Source of the DNA: Penelope pileata
Lineage: Eukaryota; Chordata; Aves; Galliformes; Cracidae
Length of the DNA: 64,000 bases
Assembly (NCBI GenBank): GCA_013396635.1
Contig: WBMW01005319.1
Coordinates: 105,645-169,644, forward strand
Direction of reading: 5' to 3'
A program made the translations under genes and the position numbers. Positions 13,701 through 28,700 of the stretch are shown piece by piece. The first letter of the stretch is position 1, and every line of letters starts with the position of its first letter. The notes beneath the pieces are model-generated. The model searched no databases. It saw nothing but the letters and a program-made list of their open reading frames with translations, and was not told the DNA's origin.

Positions 13701-16700
13701 GGTGTATTAAGACAAAAGATACCTCAAAAAGACAAGGTAGGTCACTAATAAAGCTGTAGGAAGAAGTTTGGTTTTTTTCCCCCTTCTATTTATTTTTGCA
13801 ATGCTGAGTAACTTATTTAAAAGCTTGGGACACTATAAATTTTCATGCAAACTTAAATCTTACAACAATGTTTTTTCAGGCAGGCTCCTTAGAGGACTAT
13901 GATTCTTAAATGCCATCACTTCCTTTTGTGAATACTGAGACAGGGAGCTAAGATAAAGCAGAAAGCTAGCTCAGTTACAGCTTTTTGTATTGTCAGAGAA
14001 GCTGCAGAAACTGCTTGCCAGCGTGGTAAATCCTGTGGGATCTTCAGGCCTGGTAAGAAGTGATTTGCTTCCAGCTCTTTTACTCCAGTTTGACTGTTGG
14101 CTACGCACTCCCTGGCCCCATCCTACTAGTAACATCTTCTGGTTGAGCATGACATGCTCTGTTTCCTTCTCGGGCTCTTATGCTTGCCTGCAACTTGCTG
14201 GTCTTCAGACTGCTCAGTGCCTAACATACTTTTGTACTTGAACAGCAAAGCTAGAGCTTTGCCTCAAGGACTCGTTGTCTTAACAACCATTTATGTCTGG
14301 ACAAGGGGTCCATGGCCATTTAAAAACATCTGTAATGTGCCACGTAACAATGGTGTAACTTTATTATGGGCCATCTTCTTTCTAACAAAAGTATGAGTAC
14401 CTCCAGAGAAAATAAGGAAATGATGTCAACGTGTGGCTAAGCAGAGTTTTTCACTTGATCAGGATCATGAATTGCATTTTTAGCAACTTGCCCAAATATT
14501 CATGTACAAATAAATTAAATAATCCCTGAATCTGACCAATAAAGTCTCGATTTTCTGCACTTGGTACAGAAAAAACTTGGTGTTTTACTTGAGCTTCTGT
14601 TAGGCTATCCCTGAGAGCAGANGCCAATAAAGTCTCTATTTTCTGCACTTGGTGTTTTACTTGAGCTTGTGTTAGGCTATCCCTGAGAGCAGATGGTTTT
14701 CAAAAGGTGACTTGAGGCAAAATCAATTTCTTTTCTGGAAAGGAATAATTTATAACGAAGGACGAAGGAGTAAGTGCCGCTGCTGGAAAGGAAGCCATGG
14801 ACTTCTTGCTGTAACCCCATTTATTTTGACCACAGCCATCTTACAATCTGACTTGCTCGGTGGGTCCTTTTTGCACATGCTGGACTGTTCCCATACGTTG
14901 TTCCTACACAGTACTTTCTAGAGTTTTTGCTTACAGTGCCATCAGTAAAATTACAGAGATTAAGGAAAAGGAAGTTCCTGATTTCTTGTGATAATCTTCA
15001 GGTACATGCGCGCTTCCACTGGAATGTTACTTGATTTAAGCAATGTGTGATTCCATATGGAAGTAATAGAGAAAAGAATTACGACTCCCTTTTTATAACC
15101 GAATGAAGGTGAATGCTCTGGGAACTGTTACACATGACATAGCAGGAGGACTTCTTCCACCCATAGTGATCTGCTGCCATTCAGGAAGCTTCTTAGCATT
15201 CTTAGAACAAGGTTGTTATTGATCCCATTATTTTTGCACCCAGAGGTTAAACCACTCTTACTACATTTAAGGGGGAAAAATACTGTGCTCCCGGCCCATG
15301 TCCCCGCTAAGTGACAGTTTCTTTGCTTACCCGTGTCCCAGGTCTTCTAGTTTAACTGTTATGCAACCTGAAAAAATACTGCACTTCTTGGTGTTGATGT
15401 AAGTTCACAGCTTTTATAATTTGCACGTTTCCTGACTTACCAAAGGAAATTGCTTCTACGAATCTTCTGTTGATTTCCCAAATAAGTAGATGTGCAATGT
15501 GGATGCAGTCATGTGTGTGATTCTAGCAGTTACAGTAATCTTTTTCATTTTTTAATTCTCTTTTTCTCTGTAGTAGTGAATGCTTCGATATCCTTAGGCT
15601 GAAGGAATTCTCTTACCAGTGGTGTCTGCCTGTTGTATTTTCATTCCTGTTCTTGATGGAGTTGTATGCTGTAAGAGCTATTTTATTTCCAAATTAGGCA
15701 GTTAAACTCCTACAGGATCAAGTGGGCTAACTGAATGCTTTCTGACACTGTGTCTCCTTTTCCCTTGACTTAGTTTATTATGCAGAGATGCCTTTACACT
15801 TGAACATAAGGCTTCACTTACAGAGAAATCCATACCAAATGGTTACGTCCACCCAGCGTGCCATTCTCAAGTCATCACTTATGGTTCACAGCCATGTAGT
15901 CAGCAAGTTCTGTCTCCTTTTCCCAGAAACTTATATTTTAAGAATGTATGTGAATGTTTTCATGGATGAGATGAAATTCTGCGTGTAATTCTGCACACTT
16001 TACTTTGAGTATTGTCAACATAACCTAAGCTGAGCTGTGTTTGGGTTGATCCATATGCCCGTGAAAGCAAAACCCGCCATTCCAAAATTTATGAAGTGAA
16101 ATGTGTCAGGACATATTGAAACCTTTGTATGTGCTGTGAGGCATTCAGATCTACTGGATAATTCGCCTCTGCTGAAAAAGCCCTCAGAGTTTCAAGATCA
16201 GTACTTTCAAAGCCGTACGTTGTTGTTCACTGGGTAACAACAGCCAGAAAGGGAAGTGAGGGACATCAAAGCCCCCTAAGTACCTTCTCTACGTTAATGC
16301 ACCAGACCCGAGGCAAGGTTCCAACTTTCTGTGGCATGCATGGCCTCCTAACTGAGGGCTGGCTGTGTGCTGGAGCTACTTTCCAACCTGCTGGCAGCGT
16401 GTCCCTGAGCTATCCTCTCTGATTCTCTCCTTCCTTTTTGTTCTGTTTGCACCTCTCTTTACTAAGTCTCTGTGCATGTTGAAGGCATGCTGTAAAAAGC
16501 ACTTTGGTAACACAAATAATAACAGTGCGACTACAGCTGTACGGATGCATACTGCTGCAAGGCTTACTGCAGGCTTTCACCAATGGCAGGTTTGCTGTCT
16601 GATTCCTTCTGCTAATGGAATGAATAAAACTTTCACAGCCAATAAATTGAAACGCTGCAGATAGATACAGAAATCAAAGCAATTAACTGTAAAACAATAC

Positions 16701-19700
16701 CAGAGTTGGGCCTAACATCTTCCCAGGTTTTCAGTCACATCAAGAAGGCACAAAATGGCAAAAAAAGGAAAAATGAGGGGTAAAAATGTACGCTGTCTCG
16801 GTAGCTACTTTTATGGAGCAGCTGCGTGGAAGGTGTCCATCCTTCTCACCTGCTCTGTCTGGAAGATGTTAGTGCCACAGCATGACTGATCCCGAATGGT
16901 CATGGTCACTGAACAAAGCAGAGGAAATGCAGTAGGTTGCCCATATGTTTGTAATCCCTCATGGAATAACAACGTTGTATCTCCCATCCAATTTCAGTTT
17001 TTCTGTGCAAACTTCACTGTCACCGGTCTTTTTTGTTTCCAAGATAACATGAGGTAGAAGTGTTGCTGCCTCTTTAAAAATCATGTTTGACAGAGCATAC
17101 GAGCCTTTTGACTGACTTCTTTTTAAAATACTTAGGAGATTCCTTCTCATACTTTTCAGCCTTGGAAATGAATTAGTACTGCTCCTTGAAATGTAGCTTT
17201 GTAGTGGGAATAAAGCATAAATATCATTATATTTCACAAAAATTACGCTACAATACATTTGTAAATGCAAACTGGGGAGAAAAATAAAAGATCAATGACT
17301 GTGCAAAACAGGAATCCCTGGACCCATTCCAACCCAGGGCAGTAAATTCATGAGGCTGTGCTGTGCTGTAGATGTACCAGGTTACGTCTGAGAACACTGG
17401 TTGCAGTGATAGGGAGCTAATAAGCCACAGACCTCTATATCAAGCTCCCACTCACTTCTGCTCTCAGTGATAGCACTCTTGGTGTAGTTGAAGTGTCTCT
17501 GCTCCCATTTTAATGCTCACCTGGGATAAAGGTAACTTAGGGTTGCCTTTGATATAACTCTAATGGAGCTGGAATGAGTGAAAAAAAATTCTATAAAAAT
17601 GGGATTTTTGTTTTCTTTTTTTGTGTGAGACATTTCTCTTACGCCTTGTCCTTTCTCCCTTCCTTAAATGTAATAGAAATTTTCAAAATGGTACTCCTGA
17701 AAATGTTCTAAAACCAAGAAGAGTACTAAATTCCGCCTGAATTTGCAACGTAAAATGGATTGAAATTTAAGCTATTTAAAAAAAATAATATTTTACAAGA
17801 GGAGAGTACTTCATCTTTCTGACTGGAGAGGTTTCAGGAGTGTTGTGCTCAGTTCTGCACCACTTAATCAGAAACATCTAGAGAGTGCTTAGACACAGAC
17901 ACCAGAATAGTCAGGAAATTTCTGAGCTAAAACTGCAGAAGTAAAAGCTAAAGAACTTGGCAAGTAATGGTGACCAAAGCAGGAAGAAATTGGCTACAGA
18001 TGACTGTAGGCTGTAAGCAGTGAGGATGGATAAGAATTGCTTGGTGTAAGGCACTGAGATAGTTGGCTGAATAGCCAGTGTAAGTTCCTTACGATAGCAT
18101 GCGATTCATGGAGTTGAATAGAGGGAGGAATCCAAAAGGAAGTAAAAGAATTATGTAAGTCTTTAAAAATTAAATTCAGCAAGAGAGGATGAAACATGCT
18201 ATTGGAAGCAATATAATATTGGCAGGGAGTTTGTACTAAGATGTACTCTCAGTCTCTTACAGTGTAACGAAATGCAGAGTTCCGTTTGGGTCCCTGTATG
18301 TCAGTTTGAGTCCCCAGGGGCGGAATTCAGTCAGCTGGGATATTCATCTACCTAGATCTACTTTCTGTAGTTTTGTCTTTTAGAAATGAGAGCAGTCATG
18401 CAAAGCCAGAAGAGGGGTATTAACACTTCAAACTAAATCATCCCTCTGTGTTTCTCTTACTAGTGCCTTATGTTTCCCAAAAACTCTCAGTTTTTCCCTG
18501 ATGAAGTGTTTCTCTCAGGCCAGGTGCTGTGTAGGAGTCAATGAAGCTGTCCAAATAGTGATTAACCTATTTTAAGTTCTTATCTCTTCTGCGTTGACTA
18601 CATACAATCATAACTCTTCTCAAGCCCTGTGTTTTATGTCAGCTCTGTAGTGCCTGCCTTCCTTCCTTACATGCTTTTTCATTTTCTATCAATTCTTTGA
18701 TACCGATGCTGATGTAACAGAGGTTTACCCAGCAACTTGGAAACCAAAAAGAAGTGGGGGGGGGGGAGATTATTATTGATGCTTAGCTGGTGAGCAGGCT
18801 GAAGGCTGAATTCCCAGCTGTATCTGACATGAAGCTTTGAGACAGAAAGAGAACATGAAACTTTCAGATGAAATATTATTTTATGGCAGTGAAGGTAGAG
18901 CACAGTTAGAAAAAAAGCATTGCTGAGCATTGGCTCACCCAAGACAAGGGAGGAAGATGGGCAGGTGAACAGATAGGGATTTTTACACAGGTCAAGCAGT
19001 AAGGGAAGCTCAGAAATCTTTTCAGCTCCACTGCGGGAGGAACAAGAAACATATTTCTGAATGGACTGTAACATCTGCGTGCTGCCGAGCCCATGGTTTC
19101 ATTCATTTATTCTGCGCAAGTGTGGTAGCTCTGCTGTGCTTGTCTGAGCAGGGTGAGCAGCTGGCTGTTGGTTATCGGCATGAGAGAGAGCAAGTCTTCA
19201 TTTATTTGTGCTTGATTTTATTTCTTCTCTAGGATGTGTTCGTATTAGCACCAATGTTCTTGTGCTTGTCTAGAAGCCTTACAGAAAACAGGTATAACAT
19301 GAGGAACACAGAAACCTCGAGGCATCTCTCTTTGTCTGGTGTCAGCATAGCATGCAATGTCCAGTGTTATTTTTCTAGCTACTTAAAGTGCAGGTTGTTT
19401 TCCCTTAGCCTGAGATCTGAGTTTTCCTGTGAGCACATACCAAGTTTGTAATTGTAGCTACTGTTAGCAATCACTCTAATTGCTGGAAAAATACTGCAAA
19501 ATTTTAAATGCTTTAAATTTTGTATGCTCTGGAAAAACAGATAAATACCACCCACCGTCGAGCTATGATCATCTGTATGATGTGGACAAAAATTCAAAAT
19601 CTCATTAATTTGACTCCTATTGAGGAAGGAGCACAAGCTTTTGGACTTATGGGACAGTTCAGTCTGAGTTTATCCAGGCTAAGGCATTGAGGTTCAGAGT

Positions 19701-22700
19701 ATGCTGATGCTGACAAGATAAATCAGAGTGGAACATTTTCAGAAGGCCGTATTCACAGACCGTTGGAGCTTGATGTACATGACAGTGACACTGTATTTTA
19801 ACTTTCCTTTCCTGAAGAAATCATGCATTTATAATGGTCTCATTTGCCTGTCAGTCCATCAGCCTGACGACTTTTGAATCTGCTGCCCAGTTTCAATCTG
19901 GCATGGCAGATACGGACAGTTCTCAGAGATGGCTGGATTCCTCCTAGCTGCGGGGAAGTCATGGAGTAAGATGCATGCAAATCAGAGCGTGCTCTAAAGC
20001 AGAGGTTTCAGAGTGAGCTCTGCATGGATCCCTTCACTTTGGCTGCTTATCAGTCTGCAGTGTCTGGGAGCGAGCGATGGCACAGACTGGGCCGCCTTCA
20101 TCTAGATAAGGGGATGTAGGGCAGGGCAGAAAAGGATGGCAGGGCTTGGCAGACATAAAGGGGAGGTAAGTCTTAGGCAGCAGTGTTGGACAAAGCACAG
20201 GCTACTGCATGGTGAGAATAGGATTTGGGGACAAATATCGATAAGAAAACAAGTTTTGTGGCACAAATTACTTGTTTTGTGTACAGGTCTTGGGTGAAAA
20301 AGAAATCTGAAATCTGCCTTGCATCTCTAGAAACTTTGGATGAGGTAGCACAGCCACTGACAAATGCATGCAGATGGGGTAGATGCAGTGACAGCTGCTG
20401 CTTTGTGAGGCCACTGCGGTCCCTCCTGCTGAGAGATTAAGCCTGAAAAGTCTTCCAGTATTGAGCCTTCTGGATGTTTTCATCATCCCGTGGTATGTTG
20501 GAAGCAGTTAGGTGCAAGGGCCCTGAGCAGCTGAGCCAGGCAGTGCTTGGTGGATGGGGGAGCACACGCTGCTGCGTGGAGGCTCATGGCCAGCCCCACG
20601 CTGTGGAGCACGGGCCTGCCTGGGGAGCAGCCCTCGTCCTCCAGCCAGCTGCTGACTGCCGTGCCTGGTGGCTGCAGTGAATGCTAAAGCTGGAGTGTGA
20701 GGAAGTGCTAAATAACAAACAAACTGATGTTGACAGTGGATATGGTATTGGGACCTTGAGTAACCCTTCTGTGTTCTTTCTGAGCTGGGTGACTGTAAGG
20801 TATGTGCACTTATTGAATTGAATAGCCACGATGTTCTAACCTCATTGACAAAATACCGTGCAGAATTGACAAAACTTGCCAAGATGCAAATGGGACTAGG
20901 AGCTGACCTCCTCTGTCACCCTTGGAGATGGCCTGTTGTGCTCGGAGCTGAGGCAGCTGAGTGGCGTGAGCTGCTTTGCAGGACAGCTGCCTACATGCTT
21001 GCACAGGGGCTAACAGCTTGTTTTCCAGCTCTACTGACTGGTACGTAACAACCACCAAGAACAACCAACAAGAATTCCCCTGGATGAATATGAGGAGATT
21101 TTAAATGAATTTTAGAGTTGCTTTGTTCTTAGTTTGAGTTCTGTTATGCTCTGAGAGTTTACCTTTTTGTATGTGCTGTTCCATAAGCAAATGAAGCACA
21201 AGACAAAGATGCAAGAACCAACACGTTTTCCATTGAATCCCATCTGAACAAAACCCAGGAAAAACATCACGTGCACTAGTGGTAGGGTGTCAATTAGTTC
21301 TATTTTAATTGGCCTAGGTTTTTTGACCTTTAATTAAAAGAAATGCAGGGCTTTATTTCAGTTAACTGCAGAATAATGAGATCATTTAGCTGTTTAGGGA
21401 TAGTCACCTCTTTCTTCAAAGTACAGTTTAATTAAGTGCTACTAATTGCCGAATTCCAAACAGAATCCTGAAAACAGTACGATAATCACATTACTTTATT
21501 AAATACTATTGGCACCGAGTATTTAAAACCTTCAATTTCCCTTGCTATAATTAGCTTATTCTCATTAGCTGCTATCTCAACCTCCAAGAAGCGAGAAGTT
21601 GGGGATAGAACTTAGTCAAAAGTATTTCTTAAATCTCTCGATTGTACAAATGATATATTTGGATGAAAGAGCCTAATTACTTGAAAATGTGTAATTGGAC
21701 CATCAACAAGATTGTTATTTATGTGATACAAAAAATATCCAAAAGACCCAGCAACATCAAAATGGTGTGATTTGCATCGAAAGTGGCTACTTGTATTTTT
21801 TTTAGCGTTCTTTAGTGGACATCCAATTCAGATCCCTGTCTCTGATAATCAGGATTGCATGCCATCACAGTTACAGCACCCATGCCTCTAAACCAAAGAT
21901 GTCTCCTGAACTTTTTGAAAATCAGGTTCACCGTGTCTCGTACTGGACACTGAAAAAACAAGATGCACATCATCAGGATTCAGCCTTCGATCTGATCTTA
22001 TTAACACTTTGAAGAGAAGCTGGGTTGCCAAGTTAGTGGTGCTTATTGAATTTATTGAAAAGATTTGCATTGACTTCCTTAATTGCTGAGTATCTTTAAC
22101 ACCACAGGAAGATTGTGAAGATCTTCGGGTGGGTGGTTGGGGCACACAGTCCAAGCTGACGTGATCAGCTTTGCCTGTCCTGCACATTAAAGACCTGGGC
22201 TCTAAGGCATTCCTGTTAGATTATTTAAAAACACAGTCCCTGCAGGTGGAAGCTAGCTGTCAGTAAACCGTAATAATTTTTAAGTAACTGACACCAGCTA
22301 CTTAAATTCTTCTCCAAAGAATTTTTTCACGTTCTCTGTTTAAAATTCTACTGCGGTCCTTGTGTAAATATGCATATTGCTGGTGTGTGGTACTTCTAAA
22401 CTGTTAATTAAACTGTCCTGTTTTTGAAGGACTTGGTAGACTTTTCAGAATCTGGTTGTAATTGTAAGGATGGTTTTTCTTTGTTACTGTATCTTACTAA
22501 ACATTTTCACTTATTTTAACATTTTATACAAAGTACCAGCCATATTTGCCTTGAGCTCACATAGAATCTGCTATGTAATAAAGTTGAACGTAATGATTGT
22601 CAGCAGTTTAGCTTTTCCAGCTCTGTTTCAGCAGCCTTTCTACCTCTGCTGGGTTATGTCCTCTTGGACATCTACAGTTTGCCCAAAGCAAGAGTAGTAT

Positions 22701-25700
22701 TCTCTCCACACTTACACAGTTTAAGGTCTGTTTATAATTTATGGTCTCTGCCAGCCGAACACTTTGCTGGAAAGGCTGAACATTTTTTGTTTTCTTCTCT
22801 CGCCCTCTGTGTAGCATCAGCTCAGTTAATATAATGCACAGAGAAAATGGAACCGTTCTTCTCCTTTTGTCTGAAGGATATTCAGAATATTTTTCAGATA
22901 AACCTGGTATACCCAGAGCAATTATTCTTTCTCCTGCATAGATTAAATGTTTATGGTAATGGGTGTCAGAATGATAATCTTAGAAATCCAGGAAGAATAG
23001 ACATTGAATTTTAATGATGTTCCAAAATACATAATTTATCTTGAGGGAAACATTTTTCCTCAGAAGTGAAATAGTCTGTCTAATAAAATAACGATTCCCA
23101 GCAATGTAGGATGGACCCTTACTGACACTACCTTATGCTTCTCCTTGCTGTGCTGCCTTATGCTGCCTCCATGTACCCCAAGTTCTTGCTGCTGCCTCCC
23201 CTACCATGGCTCCTTGCTGCTTGCTATCACTGTAGCACTGGGGCTCTTCTGGTTTCCTATCACACTGCTGCAACATTTCTTGTGGATCCCCATGGTTCCC
23301 TCACTGCTCTCTCCCTTCCTTAGGCAGCACGTCCCTCCTCCCTTTTCTGCCATGAACCTCAGCGGTGCCAGAGCAAACCCCAAACTGGTTCTGAGGCTCA
23401 GCACGTTTCTGGTGTGTGCTGCAATGGGCTACGTCTCACCTCTAACGTTGCACACCTTGCTAGTGCCCCAGAGCCTAGGAGCTGGAATACAAAACGTGAT
23501 AAAGCAAACTTCAAAATACATGTGGGAGATCTCAAGTAGTGATTGTTGAATTGCTGAAGCACAGCGCTTTAAAAGAAGATGAGGATGCTTCTATGGAAGG
23601 TATATGGAAGGTATTTCGTGTACTTAACTCCTGCTTTCACATTTACCCTTCTCACCAATTTGTTTTAGATTTTCAGAAAGTCCTTGCCAGTATGACGTAA
23701 GAAGCAAAGTAATTCATAATTTAATGACTCTTGATATTATCTGAAACAGTAAAGCAAATGTTCCAGAAATGAGATTTGTTTCCTGAAAAAGGGGGATGAG
23801 ATAGATCAGCTTCGTAATTTTCATGAAAGTCTTTCTTCCTTTTGTTACTGACATGAAAGCATGTACTGATTTGAAGTTTAATATCTTAATGCTGCAGCAG
23901 TGTGAGGCTATGTCTATCAACTTGTTAATTTAGCTAAAATCTGTGTATTGCAAGTAAAATTAACTATTTGGGGCTGTTTTCCTTTTCAAGTGTCTGAGTT
24001 CTTTGGCAACTTTTGAGTAGGAAAATAGTCATAAATATGTTGGTGTGACTGCAGAAACACACAATTGTTCCTTCTTGGTGAAAGTTAAACAAAGCATTCT
24101 TGATTTATTTATTTGATACACTGAGATGTTTGGGGCTGAAGATTTTGTTGATGCTGAAGAAATTGCTGCTGTCTGTTCACCAAAGACAAGTTGACGCTTC
24201 TGACGTCTCTGTGACAGGCTATAAAGTGAAATCATGTAAAGAGGCACTTGAGCACAGGAGGAAGAATAGTTCCCTGACTGTGGAGATGGGAAGCAAGTTT
24301 GGTGATAAGGGTTTTATTCTTGGCTTTACTGTTGATTTAATTGTCTATCTATTTGAGTGTCTATCTAGACTAGATATAAGGAGGAAATTCTTCCCTATGA
24401 GGGTGGTGAGACACTGGAACAGGTTGCCCAGAGAAGCTGTGGATGCTCCCTCCCTGGCAGTATTCAAGGCCAGGCTGGATGGGGCTTTGGGCAACCTGCT
24501 CTGGTGGGAGGTGTCCTTGCCCATGGCAGGGGGGTTGGAACAAGATGATCTCTAAGGTCCCTTCCAACCTGAACCATTCTATGATTCTATGATTTACCTA
24601 AGCAAAAGCTTTAAAGCTTTTGAGAACCTATGTCATCTGTCTGTGCCTCTGTTCATCTTGTCTGCAAGTTGAGGAAAATGAAATCAAGCTGTTTCCTTTG
24701 TAAATAAACCTGACATTTCTGAATGAAAAGTGATAAAAAAAGAGCCAAATATTATGGTTGTCGAGAAAGGAGACCGTCTATACAAAGAGGAATCGTCATG
24801 CATGTTCATTCAAAAACAGTCACTGTGGCTCCTAGTGTTCCATTTGTGATCTTAGAGCCCATTTTCTCTTAAATTCTCAGTTAACTAAGATCCACATTGA
24901 TATTGATTGATAAGATAAAATGGCAATTATAGCAGCTTACATTTGCTTAGAAGTTTCATCAGAAGTGAAATGGAAGTAACTTAAATGGGATTATGCTGAT
25001 TAATCGCCTGAGAATCTGACTTCATTTACAACATAACGTGATTCCTTATATTCCTTTCATTATACCGTGAACACATCAGATGCAAGGACTGGAAGAACTC
25101 TGTTGTCTTACTCTCAGGACAACTTTCACCTATTCCTTGAATGTTACAACAGGGCCTTTTTCTGAGATCACTTTGGACTGCTGGTGAATGAAGGGATCTC
25201 TCATCCTATATTGAATTCTCACATTTGATTTCTGGCAAAAGAAATTTTGTAAACCTAATTAATGTGTGAGCTAGGAAAAAGGTCGAAGTAAATACTCCAT
25301 TGTAGCTGTATGCATAACAGTGATTACACAGCCGGCAATTTATTTTCCTTACAGTGCTAGTGGAAGTATAACAAATGGAGTAAGTAATTATTTATAAACA
25401 TGAAGATTTTAATAAATGGTTTTTAAAATGTAATGTTTGGTACTTGCATGCTTACATAACCTCTCAGACCTAGAGGGGCTTTTCATAAAACAATCATAAA
25501 ATGAAGCAAATATCACCAGCTTACCTTCAGTGTATAGAATAGCTTTAGAAATGAAATTTCAGGCTTTTCCTCCCCCCTACTTCTCTCTGTCTCTGATAGA
25601 AACTCACAGTAATAGTCTCTACCATCTGCTACTATATATTTTTCATGAGTTTTAACATTTTGTTTTAGAACCTGAAAGATTAGTAAAATGTCAAGTTATC

Positions 25701-28700
25701 AAGAAAAATAATCACAGGCACGACAACTCAAATGTTATCTCAGCTTGGCTGCACAAAAGATGGCTCACAGTAGGGCTGTGTCCTTCCTCTGCTGATAGAG
25801 CAGGTGAGGAGGTACGCGTTTGGTATCGGCTAGCTGATAGGTTTTCAAACAGCAGTGCTAGATTTTAGCAAAACATCTCCTGTTGATTTTAATGAGAATA
25901 ACATGGCCAATAAAAACATCGGGATCACTTTTGAAGTTCATCCTGTAGAAGATGAACTCCAGATCCCCTTTAGAGGTTCGTGTTGTGACAGAAGGAGATC
26001 GGTCAGTGGAAGAGTGGAATGGAGGCTGTCTTACTGCGACTGCTGGCCTAGAGGAAATGCAGCCAGCAGGCAGTCAGCGCAAGAAGGTGCCGGCTACAGC
26101 AGTAATCTTAGCTCCCAGTGAAGAAGTAAGCCCTAAATTGCATTATGATGGAAACGTTGTGGGTTTTTTGCTACCCTGCTCCCACCTCCCATTTGAGAAT
26201 TGGGAATCACAGCTCTCCTGGCAGCCAGGTGGCTGCAGCGTGCCCAGAAGCAAACTCCTTCTGAGCTGCCTTTCTCAAGCATTTCAAGTCTCTCTGTCCT
26301 TTCTGTTTTACCATTGCTTGGAGACTGGATTGGGGCTAGCAAGCTGAGAAGTTTTTAGAAAGGTACAGGATATGGCCTTCAGCTCAAAAGCTATTCCCAG
26401 TTCTTCATAGCTCAAAGATTGATGCTCCACGGCAGTAAATGCAACATAAAGAATTTATTTTTAAATGTAACCTTGCCAGAGACTGCATACAATAGTCCTC
26501 CAGAAAATTTTCTGAGAGGGGACAGATAGCTTTAAGGAGATGTATTTGATCCTAAAACTTTAGAAATAGTCATGTTACAAATCTGAGTTGTTCAGCTGGG
26601 ACTTTGACTTGGCTTTATCCCGAAGCCTGTGTAACTAAACTTTTGAATGTCATTTTTTTCCCTGAGCTCCTTGGAAGTCACGCGGCTCAGGAAAATCCGG
26701 AGATCTGCCTACCTGCTGGGTTTCTGAGGAACCTACTTCCCTGGTGTGCGAACGCCTTCAGAATGATATTTTTGAGGAGTTTCTAAATGTATGTTATATT
26801 CTTCCAGTGGGGCCTCTTGAACTTAATTCAGAGGAAAAGAGCTTTGCAGCCCATTCACGTCATCTCACTGTCAAGCTGCATTCGGAATCTCTTTCGTTCA
26901 AAGTTACGTACCGCTAGCATAAGAAGTGTGTGGCCATGTCACTTACCTCCCATGTTTTTAACTGTGCGTCTCACTAAAAAGATAAAATTTTCACTGAATC
27001 AGTTCTTGGCGGCTCAAGGAGAGTTTAATAATATCCTCTGCAGATTTACTACCTTCTGCTAGAGGAAGAAGTCTCCTCAGTGACCCTTGCTCTTTTAGCC
27101 TGTGCTGGAAGTCTTTGTTACGCTGTTGCAAGATATCTCTCATTATTCCACTTCAGAAGTCTCAGCCTGGTTTTCAATTACCTCTATTCTGTGCTTCATT
27201 TTACTCATTCCTTTAGGAAGGCCATTGTTTGCAGGACATTTTCCAGGCTTTCCTTTCCAGTGAAAGATGGTCTTTGCCTTTCTACTGCTGTTCCTGGGAG
27301 CCTCCTCTCACTTTTGCTGCAGGAGCTGTGTGCTGAGGACAGTGGGACAGGCAGGTGGATGGGAAAGCAGTGCAGTGTCCTTCCTGACCTGAGCAGACCT
27401 CTAGAAATGGGAGGCAGAAATGTGACAGCTCTTTCAGAGATTTAGTTTTGTGACTGATGGAGGTTTAATGAGTATGCTTATGCAGAACGCTCTGGTCTGC
27501 TGAAATAAAAAAGCAAGGCAAGTGCTAATGATGACTCAGAATTGAAAGCACGTCTTCTGTCAGCCGTGTCGGCAAAATTCAGTTCTGCAGCCCCTCAGGA
27601 CAGGAACAAAAAGGGCTCTCTCCTCTTGCTGCCTACCAGCTCCCTCAGGTGCCCGCTCCCCGGAGTCAGGCGGAGCCATAGCCCAGTCTGCCAGAGGCCG
27701 CAGGCCGCAGCCTCACCCTGTGCATTCCCCAGCCCTCCTCTCGTCCCCAGCTGCCGTGCTGCTGCTCTGGAGATGAGGGGCTCATTGGTCAGCGATGGAC
27801 AGGGTAGTGGGAGGGCTGGAGCGTGGCTGCGTTCCCGCTCCTGGCAGCGCTGCGGTGTCTCAGTGGGGCTAGGTGGGAAGGCTTGATGGGGTTGGCCGCC
27901 GGGCCTGCTGCCTTGGGCCTCCCTTGAGTTTAGGAGGCAGGAGACCCCCTGCTAGTGTCACCTTCTCCTAGGTTTTATCGCTGTAATGTTTTAGGTAGGA
28001 TAGTTTAAGGAAACGGGCTTGACAGACCTTGTAGATAGAGATCATACTTTCATTAGCGCTGATGTAGATGAACCCTATAAAAGACCTGAAGAGTAGCTTG
28101 TATGCTCAGAAGCTTGTCTGGCAAGGTGGGTATCACTGAAGCAGGGCCTCGGCCCTGGTTTGGTTACTTGTACAGTGTCTGTGTGCTGAGTTAGATCCTA
28201 ACAGAAACAGGGTGTGTATGTGTGCTAAGATGGCTACTAACAGAGTCCTTTGCTTGCAATTATTTTGTGTCATTAACGACCACAGCAGGGGTGCGGCGGG
28301 AATGATAAGCAGGACAGGTTTGGGCGAGCCTCCCTGATAAGGGTGGACAAAACAAAGAAGCAAGGTGTCCAATGGGTCTTCAACTCAAGGCTAACAGGTG
28401 TTCAAGATGGCTGAGCGGGCCAAAGTTGCAATCTTGGTACCCATAAATCACTTACAATGAGCATCTACCGACTGAGCATGCACCAAGGTGGGAAGTTCAT
28501 CCAAAGGACAAGTGAGGAAGACTATCAAAAGACCACCCAAGAAAGAGAAGACCACCAAAAAGGGGACTGTAGTACCAGCAAGGGACGCTAGATTACGGCA
28601 AAGACTGTGGAATAAGAGACTGAACACACTATAAATCATTTTTTGGATTAGGTGTAGATATTCTAATTATCTTTAAGAGAAATAATGGATATGTAACACT

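Noticed and set aside
27540..27930. A true CpG island
   Set aside because: Hand-counted CpG density is about 0.4-0.5 of expectation, below the usual threshold.
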